Shown in pieces: positions 25,267-33,752 of a stretch of DNA of 64,000 nt. A model generated the notes under the pieces. The model worked only from the letters and a program-made list of their open reading frames with translations. It searched no databases and was not told the DNA's origin. The position numbers were made by a program, and so were the translations under genes. How positions within the stretch are numbered: the first letter of the stretch is position 1; the number at the start of each line of letters is the position of its first letter. The DNA is taken from positions 1-64,000 of the forward strand of contig NZ_JBBYXL010000009.1 in NCBI RefSeq assembly GCF_039655865.1, read 5' to 3'. Origin of the DNA: Prosthecobacter sp. SYSU 5D2. GTDB taxonomy: Bacteria > Verrucomicrobiota > Verrucomicrobiia > Verrucomicrobiales > Verrucomicrobiaceae.

Positions 25267-27225
25267 TTACAAACTGCGCTCCTTCACCTCCGCAGTCACC
25301 TCTGCGAGGAAGTCGGCCACGGCTTTGACGCCGAGGTCGCCGCGCTTGGCATGGCGGACGGCGACGCTGTTGGCGGCGGCTTCCTTCTCACCGAGGACGA
25401 GCATGTAGGGGACTTTGTCGAGCTGCGCGTTGCGGATCTTGGCACCGATTTTGTCAGCGTCGTCGTTCAGCGTGACGCGCAGGCCGGCGTTTTTGAGCTG
25501 AGCATAGATCTCGTCCGCAAAGGCGTCCACCTTTTCGCTGATGGTGAGGATGCGGACCTGCTCCGGGGCCAGCCAGGTGGGGAAGTGACCAGCAAAGTGC
25601 TCAATGAGCACGCCGCAGAAACGCTCCATGCTGCCGAAAGGCGCGCGGTGGATCATGACGGGGCGGTGCGGTTTGTTATCCGGGCCGTTGTAGCTGAGGT
25701 CAAAGCGAACGGGCAGTACGTAGTCCACCTGGACGGTGCCGAGCTGCCACTCGCGGCCGATGACATCCTTGATGACGAAGTCAATCTTCGGGCCGTAGAA
25801 GGCGGCCTCGCCAGGCTCCTCGGTGAAGGGCACGCCGAGGGTGGCGGCGGCTTCGCGGCAGGCGGCTTCGGCCTTGTCCCACTGGGCTGCATTGCCGGTG
25901 AACTTGGTGCTGTCAGGATCCCGCAGGCCGACGCGGACGCGGTAATCGTTCATGCCGAGCGTGGTGAGGACGGTCTTCACCAGGGCCAGACAGCCGATGA
26001 TTTCCGCCGGGACCTGGTCCTCGGTGCAGAAGAGGTGGGCATCGTCCTGGGTGAAACCGCGGACGCGGGTCAGGCCATTGAGCTCGCCGCTCTGCTCCCA
26101 GCGATACACGGTGCCAAACTCTGCCAGGCGGACGGGAAGGTCGCGGTAGCTGCGTGGCTGGCTGCCGAAGATCTTGATGTGATGCGGGCAGTTCATGGGC
26201 TTCAGCAGGAAGCCGTCCAGCAGCTTCTCCGGGTCCATGATGCGGTCCTGGCCGATGACTTCTGTGCCGGTGCGCTCATTGAGCTGGCTGGCAAACTGGG
26301 CGGAGACGGCATCCAGGCGGGCGGTCATTTCCGCACAGCCGCAGCCTTCATGGGCGATCTGCTCCAGCTGGTTCTGCTCGATGATGGCCGGGAACTGGGC
26401 GTCCTTATAATAAGGGAAGTGGCCGCTGGTTTTATACAGGGCCAGCTTGCCGATGTGCGGCGTGAAGACCTGATGGTAGCCCTGCTTGCGCAACTCTTCG
26501 CCGATGAAATTTTGCAGTTCCTGGCGTAGCACGGCCCCATTGGGCGTCCAGAGGATGAGGCCCTGGCCCACGTCTTCATCAATGTGGAAAAGCTTCAGTT
26601 CCTTGCCCAGCCGGCGGTGGTCGCGCTTCTTGGCTTCTTCCAGGTTCACGAAGTAGGTGTCCAGCTCTTCCTTGCTGGGGAAGGCGGTGCCGTAAAGGCG
26701 CTGGAGCTGGCCCTTTGATTCATCGCCCATGTAGAACGAGGAGGACACGGAGGTGAGCTTGACGTTTTTGCACTTGCCGCTGTAGCCGACGTGAGGGCCG
26801 GCGCAGAGGTCGATGAAGTCGCCGTTTTGAAAGCAGGAGATCTGCTCGCCTTCGGGAATCTTATCGATGAGGTCCAGCTTGAAGACACTGGGATTGCCCG
26901 GACGCTCGGTGAGACCGCCGAGGCGGCCGCTTTCTGCCATGGCCTTGGCTTCCTCGCGGCTGACGCCTTTCCATTCAAACTTCTGGTTCTCCTTGGCGAT
27001 CTTTTTCATCTCCGCCTCGATCTTCTCGAAGTCATCCGGGGTGATCCGGTGATCCATCTTGAAGTCATAATAGAAGCCGTTTTCAATAGGTGGGCCGTAG
27101 GCGAACTGGGCGTCCGGCCAGAGGCGCAGGATCGCCGTGGCCATGATGTGGGCACAGGAGTGGCGGAGGCGCTCGATGTCGGACATCTGGGCGCGTTCTT
27201 CAAGGGTCTTGCGTTCGGTGGACAT
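25267..27225 (-). CDS. thrS: Threonyl-tRNA synthetase
   Basis: ThrRS attaches threonine to tRNA-Thr. The 652-residue protein starts directly with the editing domain (HSCAH with His22 and His26; DLCAGPH), so the N-terminal TGS domain of the E. coli enzyme is absent. The catalytic core keeps the zinc ligands in KPMNCPHH, and the MIHRAPFGSMERF region, and the anticodon-binding domain ends the protein. Between SGHFPYYKDAQF and LLKPMNC there is an extra segment of roughly 45-50 residues, containing CGC, where E. coli has only a short loop. I start at 27225 (MSTERK). A strong terminator follows the gene. Confidence 0.96.
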   Translation of the reverse strand: MSTERKTLEERAQMSDIERLRHSCAHIMATAILRLWPDAQFAYGPPIENGFYYDFKMDHRITPDDFEKIEAEMKKIAKENQKFEWKGVSREEAKAMAESGRLGGLTERPGNPSVFKLDLIDKIPEGEQISCFQNGDFIDLCAGPHVGYSGKCKNVKLTSVSSSFYMGDESKGQLQRLYGTAFPSKEELDTYFVNLEEAKKRDHRRLGKELKLFHIDEDVGQGLILWTPNGAVLRQELQNFIGEELRKQGYHQVFTPHIGKLALYKTSGHFPYYKDAQFPAIIEQNQLEQIAHEGCGCAEMTARLDAVSAQFASQLNERTGTEVIGQDRIMDPEKLLDGFLLKPMNCPHHIKIFGSQPRSYRDLPVRLAEFGTVYRWEQSGELNGLTRVRGFTQDDAHLFCTEDQVPAEIIGCLALVKTVLTTLGMNDYRVRVGLRDPDSTKFTGNAAQWDKAEAACREAAATLGVPFTEEPGEAAFYGPKIDFVIKDVIGREWQLGTVQVDYVLPVRFDLSYNGPDNKPHRPVMIHRAPFGSMERFCGVLIEHFAGHFPTWLAPEQVRILTISEKVDAFADEIYAQLKNAGLRVTLNDDADKIGAKIRNAQLDKVPYMLVLGEKEAAANSVAVRHAKRGDLGVKAVADFLAEVTAEVKERSL

Positions 27226-27302
27226 GGGAAAGGGGCAGGCAGTCTGGCGCATGTCACGCATTTTGCGACATGAGATTTTGGGCCAGTTTTCAAAAAGCCG
27301 CG

Positions 27303-28283
27303 CTAGGCCGGTTTGACCGTGTCCTTGAGCACCTGATGGGTGGCGGGATCCAGGCCCTCCTGGAGGCGCTGAGCCACGGTGATGCTTTCCGCTCCGGGAG
27401 CGGGCCGGATGTGATGACCGGAGTGGAGGGCATAGACCTGGGTGAACTCCGCCCCCAGAAAGAGAATGCAGGCATTATAATAGACCCAAAGGAGCAGCAG
27501 TACCACCGCACCTGCGGCCCCATAGCTGGAGGCGGTGCTTTCACGGCCCAGATAAAGGCTGAGGCCGAACTTGCCGATCTCAAAAAGGGCAGCAGTGAAA
27601 AAGGCGCCACTCCAGACGGTGCGCCAGGCGATGCGGGCGTCCGGCAGGACTTTAAAAATGAAGGCAAACAGGACGCTGACCAGGCCGAATGAGATGGCCA
27701 TGGAGATGAAGGCCCACAACATGCCGGGGAGCGGAAATACCTGCTCCAGGTATTGATTGAAGGCCGCCAGGACGGTGGTGAGCAGCAGGGAGGTGAGCAG
27801 AAGAAAACCGATGACCAGCACCATGCCGAAGCTGATGATGCGCTCCCGCAGCAGGCGGAGCCAGGCCTTCCCGGGTTTGACACGGACTTCCCAGATGGTG
27901 TTGAGAGCGTCCTTGAGCTGGCCAAACACGCCCGTCGCCCCAACAAAAAGCGTGACAAAACCCAGCAGCGTGGCCACAAAGCCCTGGTCCGCCTGGGCGG
28001 CGCTTTTCACCATGGACTGGACGGCCTGGGCGGCGGGCGCGCCGATGTAATCCACAAGCTGGGTATCCAAATGCCCTTTTACAGCCTCCTCCCCCAAAAA
28101 CAAACCGGCCAGGCTGATGCTGAGGATCAGCAAAGGGGCGATGGAAAAGATGGAGTAGTAAGCGACGGCAGCGCTGAGCCGGAGCGCCTTGTCCTCGATC
28201 CAGGATTCAAAGGTGGCCCGCAGCAGTACCACCGGAGTGGTGTTCAGGGTCTGGACCCAAAGGGATTTCAGAGGTTGCAGCAT
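27303..28283 (-). CDS. YihY/BrkB-family inner-membrane protein
   Basis: The 326-residue protein has about six membrane helices and the family features ALRLSAAVAYYSIFSIAPLLIL near the start, GATGVFGQLKDALNTIWEV in the middle, and an SYGAAGAVVLLLLWVYYNA-type helix near the end. The family was once labelled RNase BN by mistake and its true role is unclear. The C-terminal 40 residues are a short cytoplasmic tail. The gene ends 77 bp upstream of thrS on the same strand, so they may share a transcript. Confidence 0.88.
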   Translation of the reverse strand: MLQPLKSLWVQTLNTTPVVLLRATFESWIEDKALRLSAAVAYYSIFSIAPLLILSISLAGLFLGEEAVKGHLDTQLVDYIGAPAAQAVQSMVKSAAQADQGFVATLLGFVTLFVGATGVFGQLKDALNTIWEVRVKPGKAWLRLLRERIISFGMVLVIGFLLLTSLLLTTVLAAFNQYLEQVFPLPGMLWAFISMAISFGLVSVLFAFIFKVLPDARIAWRTVWSGAFFTAALFEIGKFGLSLYLGRESTASSYGAAGAVVLLLLWVYYNACILFLGAEFTQVYALHSGHHIRPAPGAESITVAQRLQEGLDPATHQVLKDTVKPA

Positions 28284-28407
28284 GATGATGATTGAGGCGA
28301 GTTTGCCGGAAGGCTCGTTTTATCCAAAAGTCATCGGTCAGAGCGCTGAACATGGCCCCCAGGAATGGTTTGATGGTTTCTAAAAAGCTGGACAAATGCT
28401 GTCCGGA

Positions 28408-28439
28408 AATTGCATACTGCATAACTGAATCATGCAATT
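28408..28439 (+). promoter_or_regulatory. Candidate upstream activator site (inverted repeat)
   Basis: AATTGCAT at 28408-28415 and ATGCAATT at 28432-28439 form an exact 8-bp inverted repeat with a 16-nt spacer. The distance to the -24 element (about 95-127 bp) is typical for binding sites of NtrC-type activators. Binding is inferred. Confidence 0.45.
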
Positions 28440-28533
28440 CGCCTGAACGTTCGACCTGTAAGACGCCGATTTATAGCCTCAAGAAACCTTGCAAACCGCC
28501 TGGAATAAGGGATTCAATCGGTCTACCGTCTGC

Positions 28534-28550
28534 TGGCATACGTTCTGCAT
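28534..28550 (+). promoter_or_regulatory. Sigma-54 promoter of the kinase-activator operon
   Basis: TGGCATACGTTCTGCAT has the invariant GG (28535-28536) and GC (28547-28548) exactly ten bases apart and agrees with the TGGCAY-N5-TTGCW consensus at all but about two positions. Transcription would start near 28560, about 70 bp before the kinase gene. Confidence 0.7.
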
Positions 28551-28628
28551 ATTATCGGGAGCGATGAAATCCCAAAATCAGCTTCAGGGTCCGCCGCTTT
28601 AAGCCCCCCGCCTCCCCAACCTCCCGCC

Positions 28629-29792
28629 ATGGCCGCCATAGAAAAAGACGATCTTTCCGAGAACAAACCCATCATCATGGTGGTGGATGACCAGCCGCAG
28701 AATGTGAAACTGGTCAAAGAGCTGCTGACCATCGCGATGCGATACGAAGTGATCGAGGCACAGAGCGGGGAGCAGGCGCTGGAACTCCTGGCGAAAACAA
28801 CGCCCGACCTGGTGCTGCTGGATGTGATGATGCCTGAGCTGGATGGCGTGGAGACCTGCAAACGCATCAAGGAGAATCCGGTGCTGGCAGACATTCCTAT
28901 CATCTTCCTGTCTGCCGCTGATGACAAAAACCTGATCGTCCAGGCGCTGGAAAGCGGCGGCGTGGACTACGTCACCAAACCCTTCAGCCGGGCAGAACTG
29001 CTGACCCGGGTGCGCACCCACCTGGCGCTGAAATCGGCGCGGGATTCCCTGAAATCGCTGGCGGAGGACAAGGACGAACTGCTGGGCATCCTGACGCATG
29101 ATTTAAAGAACCATCTGGGCGGCATGCAGATGAGTGCACAACTGATGCATGACCGGCTGACGCGGCAGCCGGTGGATGCAAAGATCAACCAGCTGGTGGA
29201 CAACATCCTCCTGGATACGGCGCAGATGCTGGCGTTTGTGAAGGAGTTCCTGGCCAACAGCATGGCGGAAAGGACGCTGCAATTTTCCGCTGAACCGGTG
29301 AACCTGGCGCAGGCAGCGGCGCAGACGGTGCGCCAGTATCAGATCACCGCAGAGCGCAAAGAAATCCAGTTTGTCTGCGATCTGGACAGCAGCGCGAACA
29401 GCATGGTGACGGCGGACCCGACAGGGGTGAAGCAGATCCTGGATAACCTCATCTCCAACGCCATCAAATTTTCTGATAATGGCAAGAGCATCGGCATCAC
29501 GGTGAAACCGATGACGGGTGACTATGTGGAGTGCCGTATCTCCGATGAAGGGCCTGGCTTTACTGCCGAAGACAAGAGCCGGATGTTCCGCCGCTATGCA
29601 CGTCTTTCCGCCCGGCCCACAGCAGGAGAGCCGAGCACGGGTCTAGGCCTGAGCATTGTGAAACGGCTCATCGAAGCGATGAACGGAAGGCTGCTGCTGG
29701 AATCCGTGCCTGACGAGGGCTCCACCTTCATTGTGCGACTGCCCAAGATCCGCCGCGCCATCCTGGACAAAGAACTGGAGGGCCTGAACTGA
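28629..29792 (+). CDS. Receiver domain-histidine kinase
   Basis: This 387-residue cytoplasmic protein places a response-regulator receiver first (acidic Asp20-Asp21, phospho-acceptor Asp65, Lys117) and a histidine kinase second (H-box LTHDLKNHLGG with His157, N-box DNLISNAIKF, G boxes DEGPGF and GLGLSIVKRLIE). It has no membrane segment or sensor domain, so the input probably arrives as phosphate or by protein contact at the receiver. The NtrC-type gene starts 4 bp after its stop, so the two form an operon and the kinase is the likely phosphodonor for the activator. A sigma-54 promoter lies upstream. Confidence 0.92.
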   Translation: MAAIEKDDLSENKPIIMVVDDQPQNVKLVKELLTIAMRYEVIEAQSGEQALELLAKTTPDLVLLDVMMPELDGVETCKRIKENPVLADIPIIFLSAADDKNLIVQALESGGVDYVTKPFSRAELLTRVRTHLALKSARDSLKSLAEDKDELLGILTHDLKNHLGGMQMSAQLMHDRLTRQPVDAKINQLVDNILLDTAQMLAFVKEFLANSMAERTLQFSAEPVNLAQAAAQTVRQYQITAERKEIQFVCDLDSSANSMVTADPTGVKQILDNLISNAIKFSDNGKSIGITVKPMTGDYVECRISDEGPGFTAEDKSRMFRRYARLSARPTAGEPSTGLGLSIVKRLIEAMNGRLLLESVPDEGSTFIVRLPKIRRAILDKELEGLN

Positions 29793-29796
29793 AACC

Positions 29797-31200
29797 ATGG
29801 ATTTTTTAGTGATTGATGATGAGCGGAGCATCCGTGACGCCACCTGCATGCTGATTGATGACGAAGGGCACTATGCAGAACCCGTGGTCAACAGTGCCAG
29901 CGCCCTGACGCGGCTGAAGGAGGAAAAGTATGATGCCATCCTGCTGGACCTGAGGCTGGGCCATGAGAACGGCCTGGATGTGCTGGACGTGCTGGTGAAG
30001 CAGCATCCGCAGATCCCGGTGGTGATGTTCACGGCCCAGGGCACGGTGAAAACGGCGGTGGAAGCGGTGCGGCGCGGTGCCCTGGACTTTCTGGAAAAGC
30101 CATTCACACGCGAAGAATTCCGCGCGGTGCTGGCGCGGCTGAACCGCTTCCGGCAGATGAGCCAGCGGATCGAAACTTTGGAGAAAGAGGTCAAGGAAGT
30201 ACGCCAGCAGAGCGGGCCGGAGCCGAAGTTTGACTTTGCCACACCATCCATGAAATCCGTGATGGATGTGCTCATGCGGGCCGCCAAGGCACCTGCGGCC
30301 ATTCTCATCCTGGGAGAGAGCGGCACGGGCAAAAGCGTGGTGGCGCGGGCCGTCCACGACAACAGCCATCTGCGTGACAAACCTTTTGTGACCGTCAGCT
30401 GCCCCTCCCTGTCCAAGGAGCTTTTGCAGAGCGACCTTTTTGGCCATGTGAAAGGGGCCTTCACGGGTGCGGTCAAAGACACCTGGGGCAAGATCAAGCA
30501 GGCCGAAGGCGGCACGCTGTTTCTGGATGAAATTGGCGAGCTGCCCTTGGAGATCCAGCCGCAGCTCCTGCGCCTGCTTCAGGAGCGGGAATATGAACGC
30601 GTGGGTGAAACCGTCACCCGCAAGGCGGATGTGCGCATCATCGCAGCCACCAACCGTGACCTGAAGGAATGTGTGAAGAACCGGACCTTCCGGGAAGACT
30701 TGTATTTCCGCCTGAACGTCATCTCTGTGGAGATGCCGCCGCTGCGCCAGCGGCAGGATGACCTGATGAGCTTTGCGGAGCATTACACCCATCACTTTGC
30801 CAGCCAGGTGGGCCGCAAGGTACAGGAAATTTCCCCCACGGCCCGGCAGCGGATTCGCAATTATACCTGGCCAGGAAACCTGCGGGAACTGCGCAATGCC
30901 ATCGAGCGCGCGGTCATCCTTTCCTCCACCGAGGAGCTGGAAGCCAACGACCTGCCAGCGGAAGTGCATCATGGGAGCAGCGGCGATGACACCGCATCCT
31001 ATGCGCCTGCGGGCATGGGACAGACGGGTGGTGTCAGCGCGGACGCCTTTGCCGGCATGACGCTGGAGCAACTGGAGGAGATGCACATCAAGAGGACTTT
31101 GGAGACGGCCGGCAGCCTGGCCGAGGCCGCCGTGATCCTGGGCATTGACCAGGCCACCTTGTACCGGAAGCGGAAGAAGATGGGCATCAACAAAGACTGA
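29797..31200 (+). CDS. NtrC-family sigma-54-dependent transcriptional activator
   Basis: The 467-residue protein has the three classical parts: a receiver (Asp7-Asp8, phospho-acceptor Asp51), an AAA+ domain with Walker A GESGTGKS (173-180), the sigma-54-contacting GAFTGA loop (220-225) and Walker B GGTLFLDEIGELP, and a C-terminal Fis-type helix-turn-helix (SLAEAAVILGIDQATLYRKRKK). It therefore opens sigma-54 promoters by ATP hydrolysis when phosphorylated. The intact GAFTGA shows that it is not a sigma-54-independent relative. It converges with rpoN, which starts on the other strand. Confidence 0.95.
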   Translation: MDFLVIDDERSIRDATCMLIDDEGHYAEPVVNSASALTRLKEEKYDAILLDLRLGHENGLDVLDVLVKQHPQIPVVMFTAQGTVKTAVEAVRRGALDFLEKPFTREEFRAVLARLNRFRQMSQRIETLEKEVKEVRQQSGPEPKFDFATPSMKSVMDVLMRAAKAPAAILILGESGTGKSVVARAVHDNSHLRDKPFVTVSCPSLSKELLQSDLFGHVKGAFTGAVKDTWGKIKQAEGGTLFLDEIGELPLEIQPQLLRLLQEREYERVGETVTRKADVRIIAATNRDLKECVKNRTFREDLYFRLNVISVEMPPLRQRQDDLMSFAEHYTHHFASQVGRKVQEISPTARQRIRNYTWPGNLRELRNAIERAVILSSTEELEANDLPAEVHHGSSGDDTASYAPAGMGQTGGVSADAFAGMTLEQLEEMHIKRTLETAGSLAEAAVILGIDQATLYRKRKKMGINKD

Positions 31201-31216
31201 TGCCCGAACGGCATCA
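31198..31216. terminator. Weak hairpin between convergent activator and rpoN genes
   Basis: TGATGCC and GGCATCA form a 7-bp stem with a 5-nt loop, beginning at the stop codon of the activator gene. No T-run follows, so this is a possible but weak bidirectional terminator. Confidence 0.3.
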
Positions 31217-31233
31217 CCTAACCAAAAGTGCTT

Positions 31234-32649
31234 TCACAGTCCGCGCCGGAGCGCACTGGGCAGCAGGCCCAGCCGGTCGCGGTATTTCACCACCGTGCGG
31301 CGGGAGATGCGGATGCCGCGCAGGGCCAGGCGCTCGGAAATTTCCTTGTCATTAAGAGGATTGGCGCGGTCCTCATCGGCGATGACGTCCTTGATGGCCG
31401 CCTCCACAGCACGCGAGCTGACGGCCTCGCCGGCATAGGTGGCCATGCCGGAGGTGAAAAAGGAGCGCAGTTCAAAAGTGCCATGTGGCGTGACGGCATA
31501 CTTGCCTGCCACCGTACGGCTCACCGTGCTCTCATGCACGCCCACCTCCGTGGCGATATCGGCCATGGTCATGGGTTTGAGATAGGAGGGACCTGTTTCA
31601 AAAAAGTCTTCCTGACGGGCAATGATGTGCTCCGCCACTTTTTGAATCGTTTCATGGCGCTGGCGCAGCATATCAATGAAGAAACGGCCGCGCTTGATGT
31701 GGTCGCGGATGAATTCACGGACATCCTTTTTGCCATCGGACTCCGCCATCATGTTCTTGTAAAAATGGCTGATGCGCAGGGAGGGAGTGACGTCTTTGTG
31801 CAGGATCACCTGCCAGCGGCCATCCTTCTTTTCGATGGTCATCTCAGGCTGCACATGGAAGCCGCTCACGGGAGCTTCTTCCAGTTCCTTGGCGGGACGC
31901 GGATTCAACGTGGTGATGCGTTCTGCGGCTGCCTGCACATCCTCCGTCTCCACATCAAAATGGACGGCGATGTCCTCCAGCTTGCGCCGTGAGAGCAGCG
32001 TGAAGCATTCGTCCAAAATGTGATATTCCAGGGTTTTGGACCGGTTTTGCCGCTCCAGTTGCACCATGAGGCAATGGCGCAGATCCGTGGCTCCGATGCC
32101 GGGCGGATCCAATGTCAGCAAAATCTCCTGAGCAAATTCGAGGTCTTCCAGTGGCCGGCCTTCTTCCTCCGCCACTTCAGCCAGCGGTTTTTTCAGCCAG
32201 CCGTTATCGTTCAGATGGCCCAGCAGGCTGATGATGTCCGCCCGCTCTTCCTCATCAAAGCGCATGCCCAGAAGCTGGCTTTCGATGTGCTCCGTCAGGG
32301 TCACCGGTTTGGTGAGCGACTCCATCATGAACTGCCTGCGCTCATCTTCTTCGGGTGAATAAGAAGCGGCCATGGGGGCCGGACGCCACTCATCATCCAT
32401 CCGGGCCAGATTGCTCAGTTCAGTCTCCCAGGACTCATCATCGTTCTGGTCCTCCGGGCCGGTTTCCATGGTGGAATCCAGGCCGTTTTCCAGTTCCAGC
32501 ACCGGGTTCTGCTGCATCTCCTGGCGGACGAGCAGGTCCAGCTCATGGGTCGGGGTCTGCAGGACAGCCAGCTTAACGCGGAGCTCCGGTGAAAGATGTA
32601 AATTCAGTTCGGCTGATTGAACTAAAGCGGGATGATTCACGACTGACAT
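31234..32649 (-). CDS. rpoN: RNA polymerase sigma-54 factor
   Basis: Sigma-54 directs RNA polymerase to -24/-12 promoters that need an AAA+ activator. The 471-residue protein has region I (LNLHLSPELRVKLAVLQTP and a NPVLELEN turn), an acidic region II, the core-binding domain, the helix-turn-helix and the RpoN box SRRTVVKYR at 449-457. I start at 32649 (MSVVNHPALVQSAE); the frame open to 32835 would run through its own promoter. A near-perfect -24/-12 sequence precedes the gene, so the factor probably drives its own synthesis. Linkage to a kinase and an NtrC-type activator, rather than to ptsN/hpf as in proteobacteria, points to a dedicated circuit. Confidence 0.97.
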   Translation of the reverse strand: MSVVNHPALVQSAELNLHLSPELRVKLAVLQTPTHELDLLVRQEMQQNPVLELENGLDSTMETGPEDQNDDESWETELSNLARMDDEWRPAPMAASYSPEEDERRQFMMESLTKPVTLTEHIESQLLGMRFDEEERADIISLLGHLNDNGWLKKPLAEVAEEEGRPLEDLEFAQEILLTLDPPGIGATDLRHCLMVQLERQNRSKTLEYHILDECFTLLSRRKLEDIAVHFDVETEDVQAAAERITTLNPRPAKELEEAPVSGFHVQPEMTIEKKDGRWQVILHKDVTPSLRISHFYKNMMAESDGKKDVREFIRDHIKRGRFFIDMLRQRHETIQKVAEHIIARQEDFFETGPSYLKPMTMADIATEVGVHESTVSRTVAGKYAVTPHGTFELRSFFTSGMATYAGEAVSSRAVEAAIKDVIADEDRANPLNDKEISERLALRGIRISRRTVVKYRDRLGLLPSALRRGL

Positions 32650-32680
32650 AGGCACAGTATAGGAGAATGCGCCATACTTA

Positions 32681-32697
32681 ATGCAAAAGCCATGCCA
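32681..32697 (-). promoter_or_regulatory. Sigma-54 promoter of rpoN (autoregulatory)
   Basis: Read on the minus strand the site is TGGCATGGCTTTTGCAT: GG at 32696-32695 and GC at 32684-32683 are separated by ten bases, and the flanking bases match TGGCAY-N5-TTGCW almost fully. The predicted start of transcription is near 32671, about 22 nt before the rpoN ATG. Confidence 0.75.
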
Positions 32698-32744
32698 TGC
32701 TTTTTTCACGGGTTGGGATGCAGGCTCGCCACCCTGATATTTCA

Positions 32745-32777
32745 AATTGCACAGCAGAGACTTTGCAATCTGCAAGG
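32745..32777. promoter_or_regulatory. Candidate activator site shared by divergent sigma-54 promoters
   Basis: AATTGCA (32745-32751) repeats the half-site seen upstream of the kinase operon, and TTGCA-ATC-TGCAA (32763-32775) is a short inverted repeat extended to TGCAAGG. The patch lies between the two -24/-12 sequences, 41-73 bp from one and 49-81 bp from the other. Confidence 0.35.
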
Positions 32778-32816
32778 CAAGGCCCTTTTCATCCTTGGGA
32801 GGCCTATGAAGGGCGA

Positions 32817-32833
32817 TGGCACGCCCCATGCAC
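32817..32833 (+). promoter_or_regulatory. Sigma-54 promoter of the transglutaminase genes
   Basis: TGGCACGCCCCATGCAC has GG at 32818-32819 and GC at 32830-32831, ten bases apart, with the full TGGCACG block. Transcription would begin near 32843, only about ten bases before the ATG at 32853. Confidence 0.7.
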
Positions 32834-32852
32834 ACTATGGCCGTCCCCCCTT

Positions 32853-33698
32853 ATGAAATTTAAAATTCTCAGCGAGCTGGACTACACCGTCACTCTGCCA
32901 GTCACTTTTCTCCTCAACATCCGCCCCCAGACCGGGCCGCAGCAGACTGTACTGGAGGAAAAGTTTACCCTGATGCCCGAGATGCCACACGTGGCCCATA
33001 CTGATGCTGTCACGGGCAACCGGTTTGACCAGATCACGGCTCAGATTCCTGGCGTGTATCACATCCGTTATGAGGCGACCGTGGAAACGCAGGTGCTGAA
33101 GCTCACCGACCAGGAACTGCCTGAAATGGATGTCAGTGATTTTAAACTGGATGTGCTGTCCTGCCTGTATCCCAGCCGCTACTGCCAGTCTGACCGGCTG
33201 GGGAATCTGGCCATGAAGCTGTTCGGTGAAACGGGAAGCCCTCTGAAGCAGGCGCGGGCGATCGTGGAATGGATCTCCACCCACATTGACTACGTTTCTG
33301 GGTCCAGCACGTCCACGACTTCAGTTGTGGATTCGCTGGTGGAGCGGCAAGGTGTATGCCGGGACTTTGCTCATTTGGGGATCGCCCTATGCCGGGCGCT
33401 GAACATCCCGGCGCGATACTTTACCGGGTATGCCCACGACCTGAATCCGCCTGACTTTCACGCGTGTTTTGAAACCTGGATTGGCGGGCACTGGCTCCTC
33501 TGGGATGCCACGGGCCTCTCTTCACCCGATTCCGTAGTCCATATAGGAACCGGGCGGGATGCGGCGGACGTATCTGTTTGCACGTCATTTGGCAGTCTGC
33601 GCCTGGACCGCCAGTCCGTGGTCTGCAAAGCCCTGTCACCTGACTATCGAAAACTTACCCAAGAAGAGCTTCAGAGCATCTGCATTGCCCATGCCTGA
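32853..33698 (+). CDS. Transglutaminase-like cysteine protein
   Basis: The 281-residue protein has the transglutaminase-core triad: Cys169 in RQGVCRDFAH, His203 in PDFHACFETWI and Asp218 in WLLWDATG. The first 100 residues form a beta-rich domain like that in the companion protein. Family members hydrolyse or cross-link peptide amide bonds. No signal peptide is visible, so it is probably cytoplasmic. I start at ATG 32853, just after a sigma-54 promoter; an upstream reading frame from 32697 would overlap that promoter. A second transglutaminase-like gene follows 54 bp later and is likely co-transcribed. Confidence 0.85.
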   Translation: MKFKILSELDYTVTLPVTFLLNIRPQTGPQQTVLEEKFTLMPEMPHVAHTDAVTGNRFDQITAQIPGVYHIRYEATVETQVLKLTDQELPEMDVSDFKLDVLSCLYPSRYCQSDRLGNLAMKLFGETGSPLKQARAIVEWISTHIDYVSGSSTSTTSVVDSLVERQGVCRDFAHLGIALCRALNIPARYFTGYAHDLNPPDFHACFETWIGGHWLLWDATGLSSPDSVVHIGTGRDAADVSVCTSFGSLRLDRQSVVCKALSPDYRKLTQEELQSICIAHA

Positions 33699-33752
33699 CC
33701 GCTTGCCGGACGCAAGGCTGCGCGGTCTTCCTGACCGCCAGCCCATGAGATT

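Larger units (their letters stand above)
28284..28628. other. 345-bp regulatory gap upstream of the kinase-activator operon
   Basis: No gene is supported here. The gap carries a sigma-54 -24/-12 promoter, an 8-bp inverted repeat 95-127 bp upstream of it, and a smaller one (GGACA-AATGC-TGTCC, 28391-28405), as expected for an enhancer-dependent promoter. It is also more AT-rich than the flanking genes. Confidence 0.6.

Noticed and set aside
25123..26529. A 468-codon frame opposite thrS
   Set aside because: Antisense to an unmistakable synthetase gene, and it crosses the thrS terminator.
32635..32670. A sigma-70 promoter for rpoN (TTGCAT with TATACT, 19-nt spacing)
   Set aside because: The TTGCAT is explained better as the -12 element of the -24/-12 sequence, and a 19-nt spacer is long; a second sigma-70 start is not excluded.
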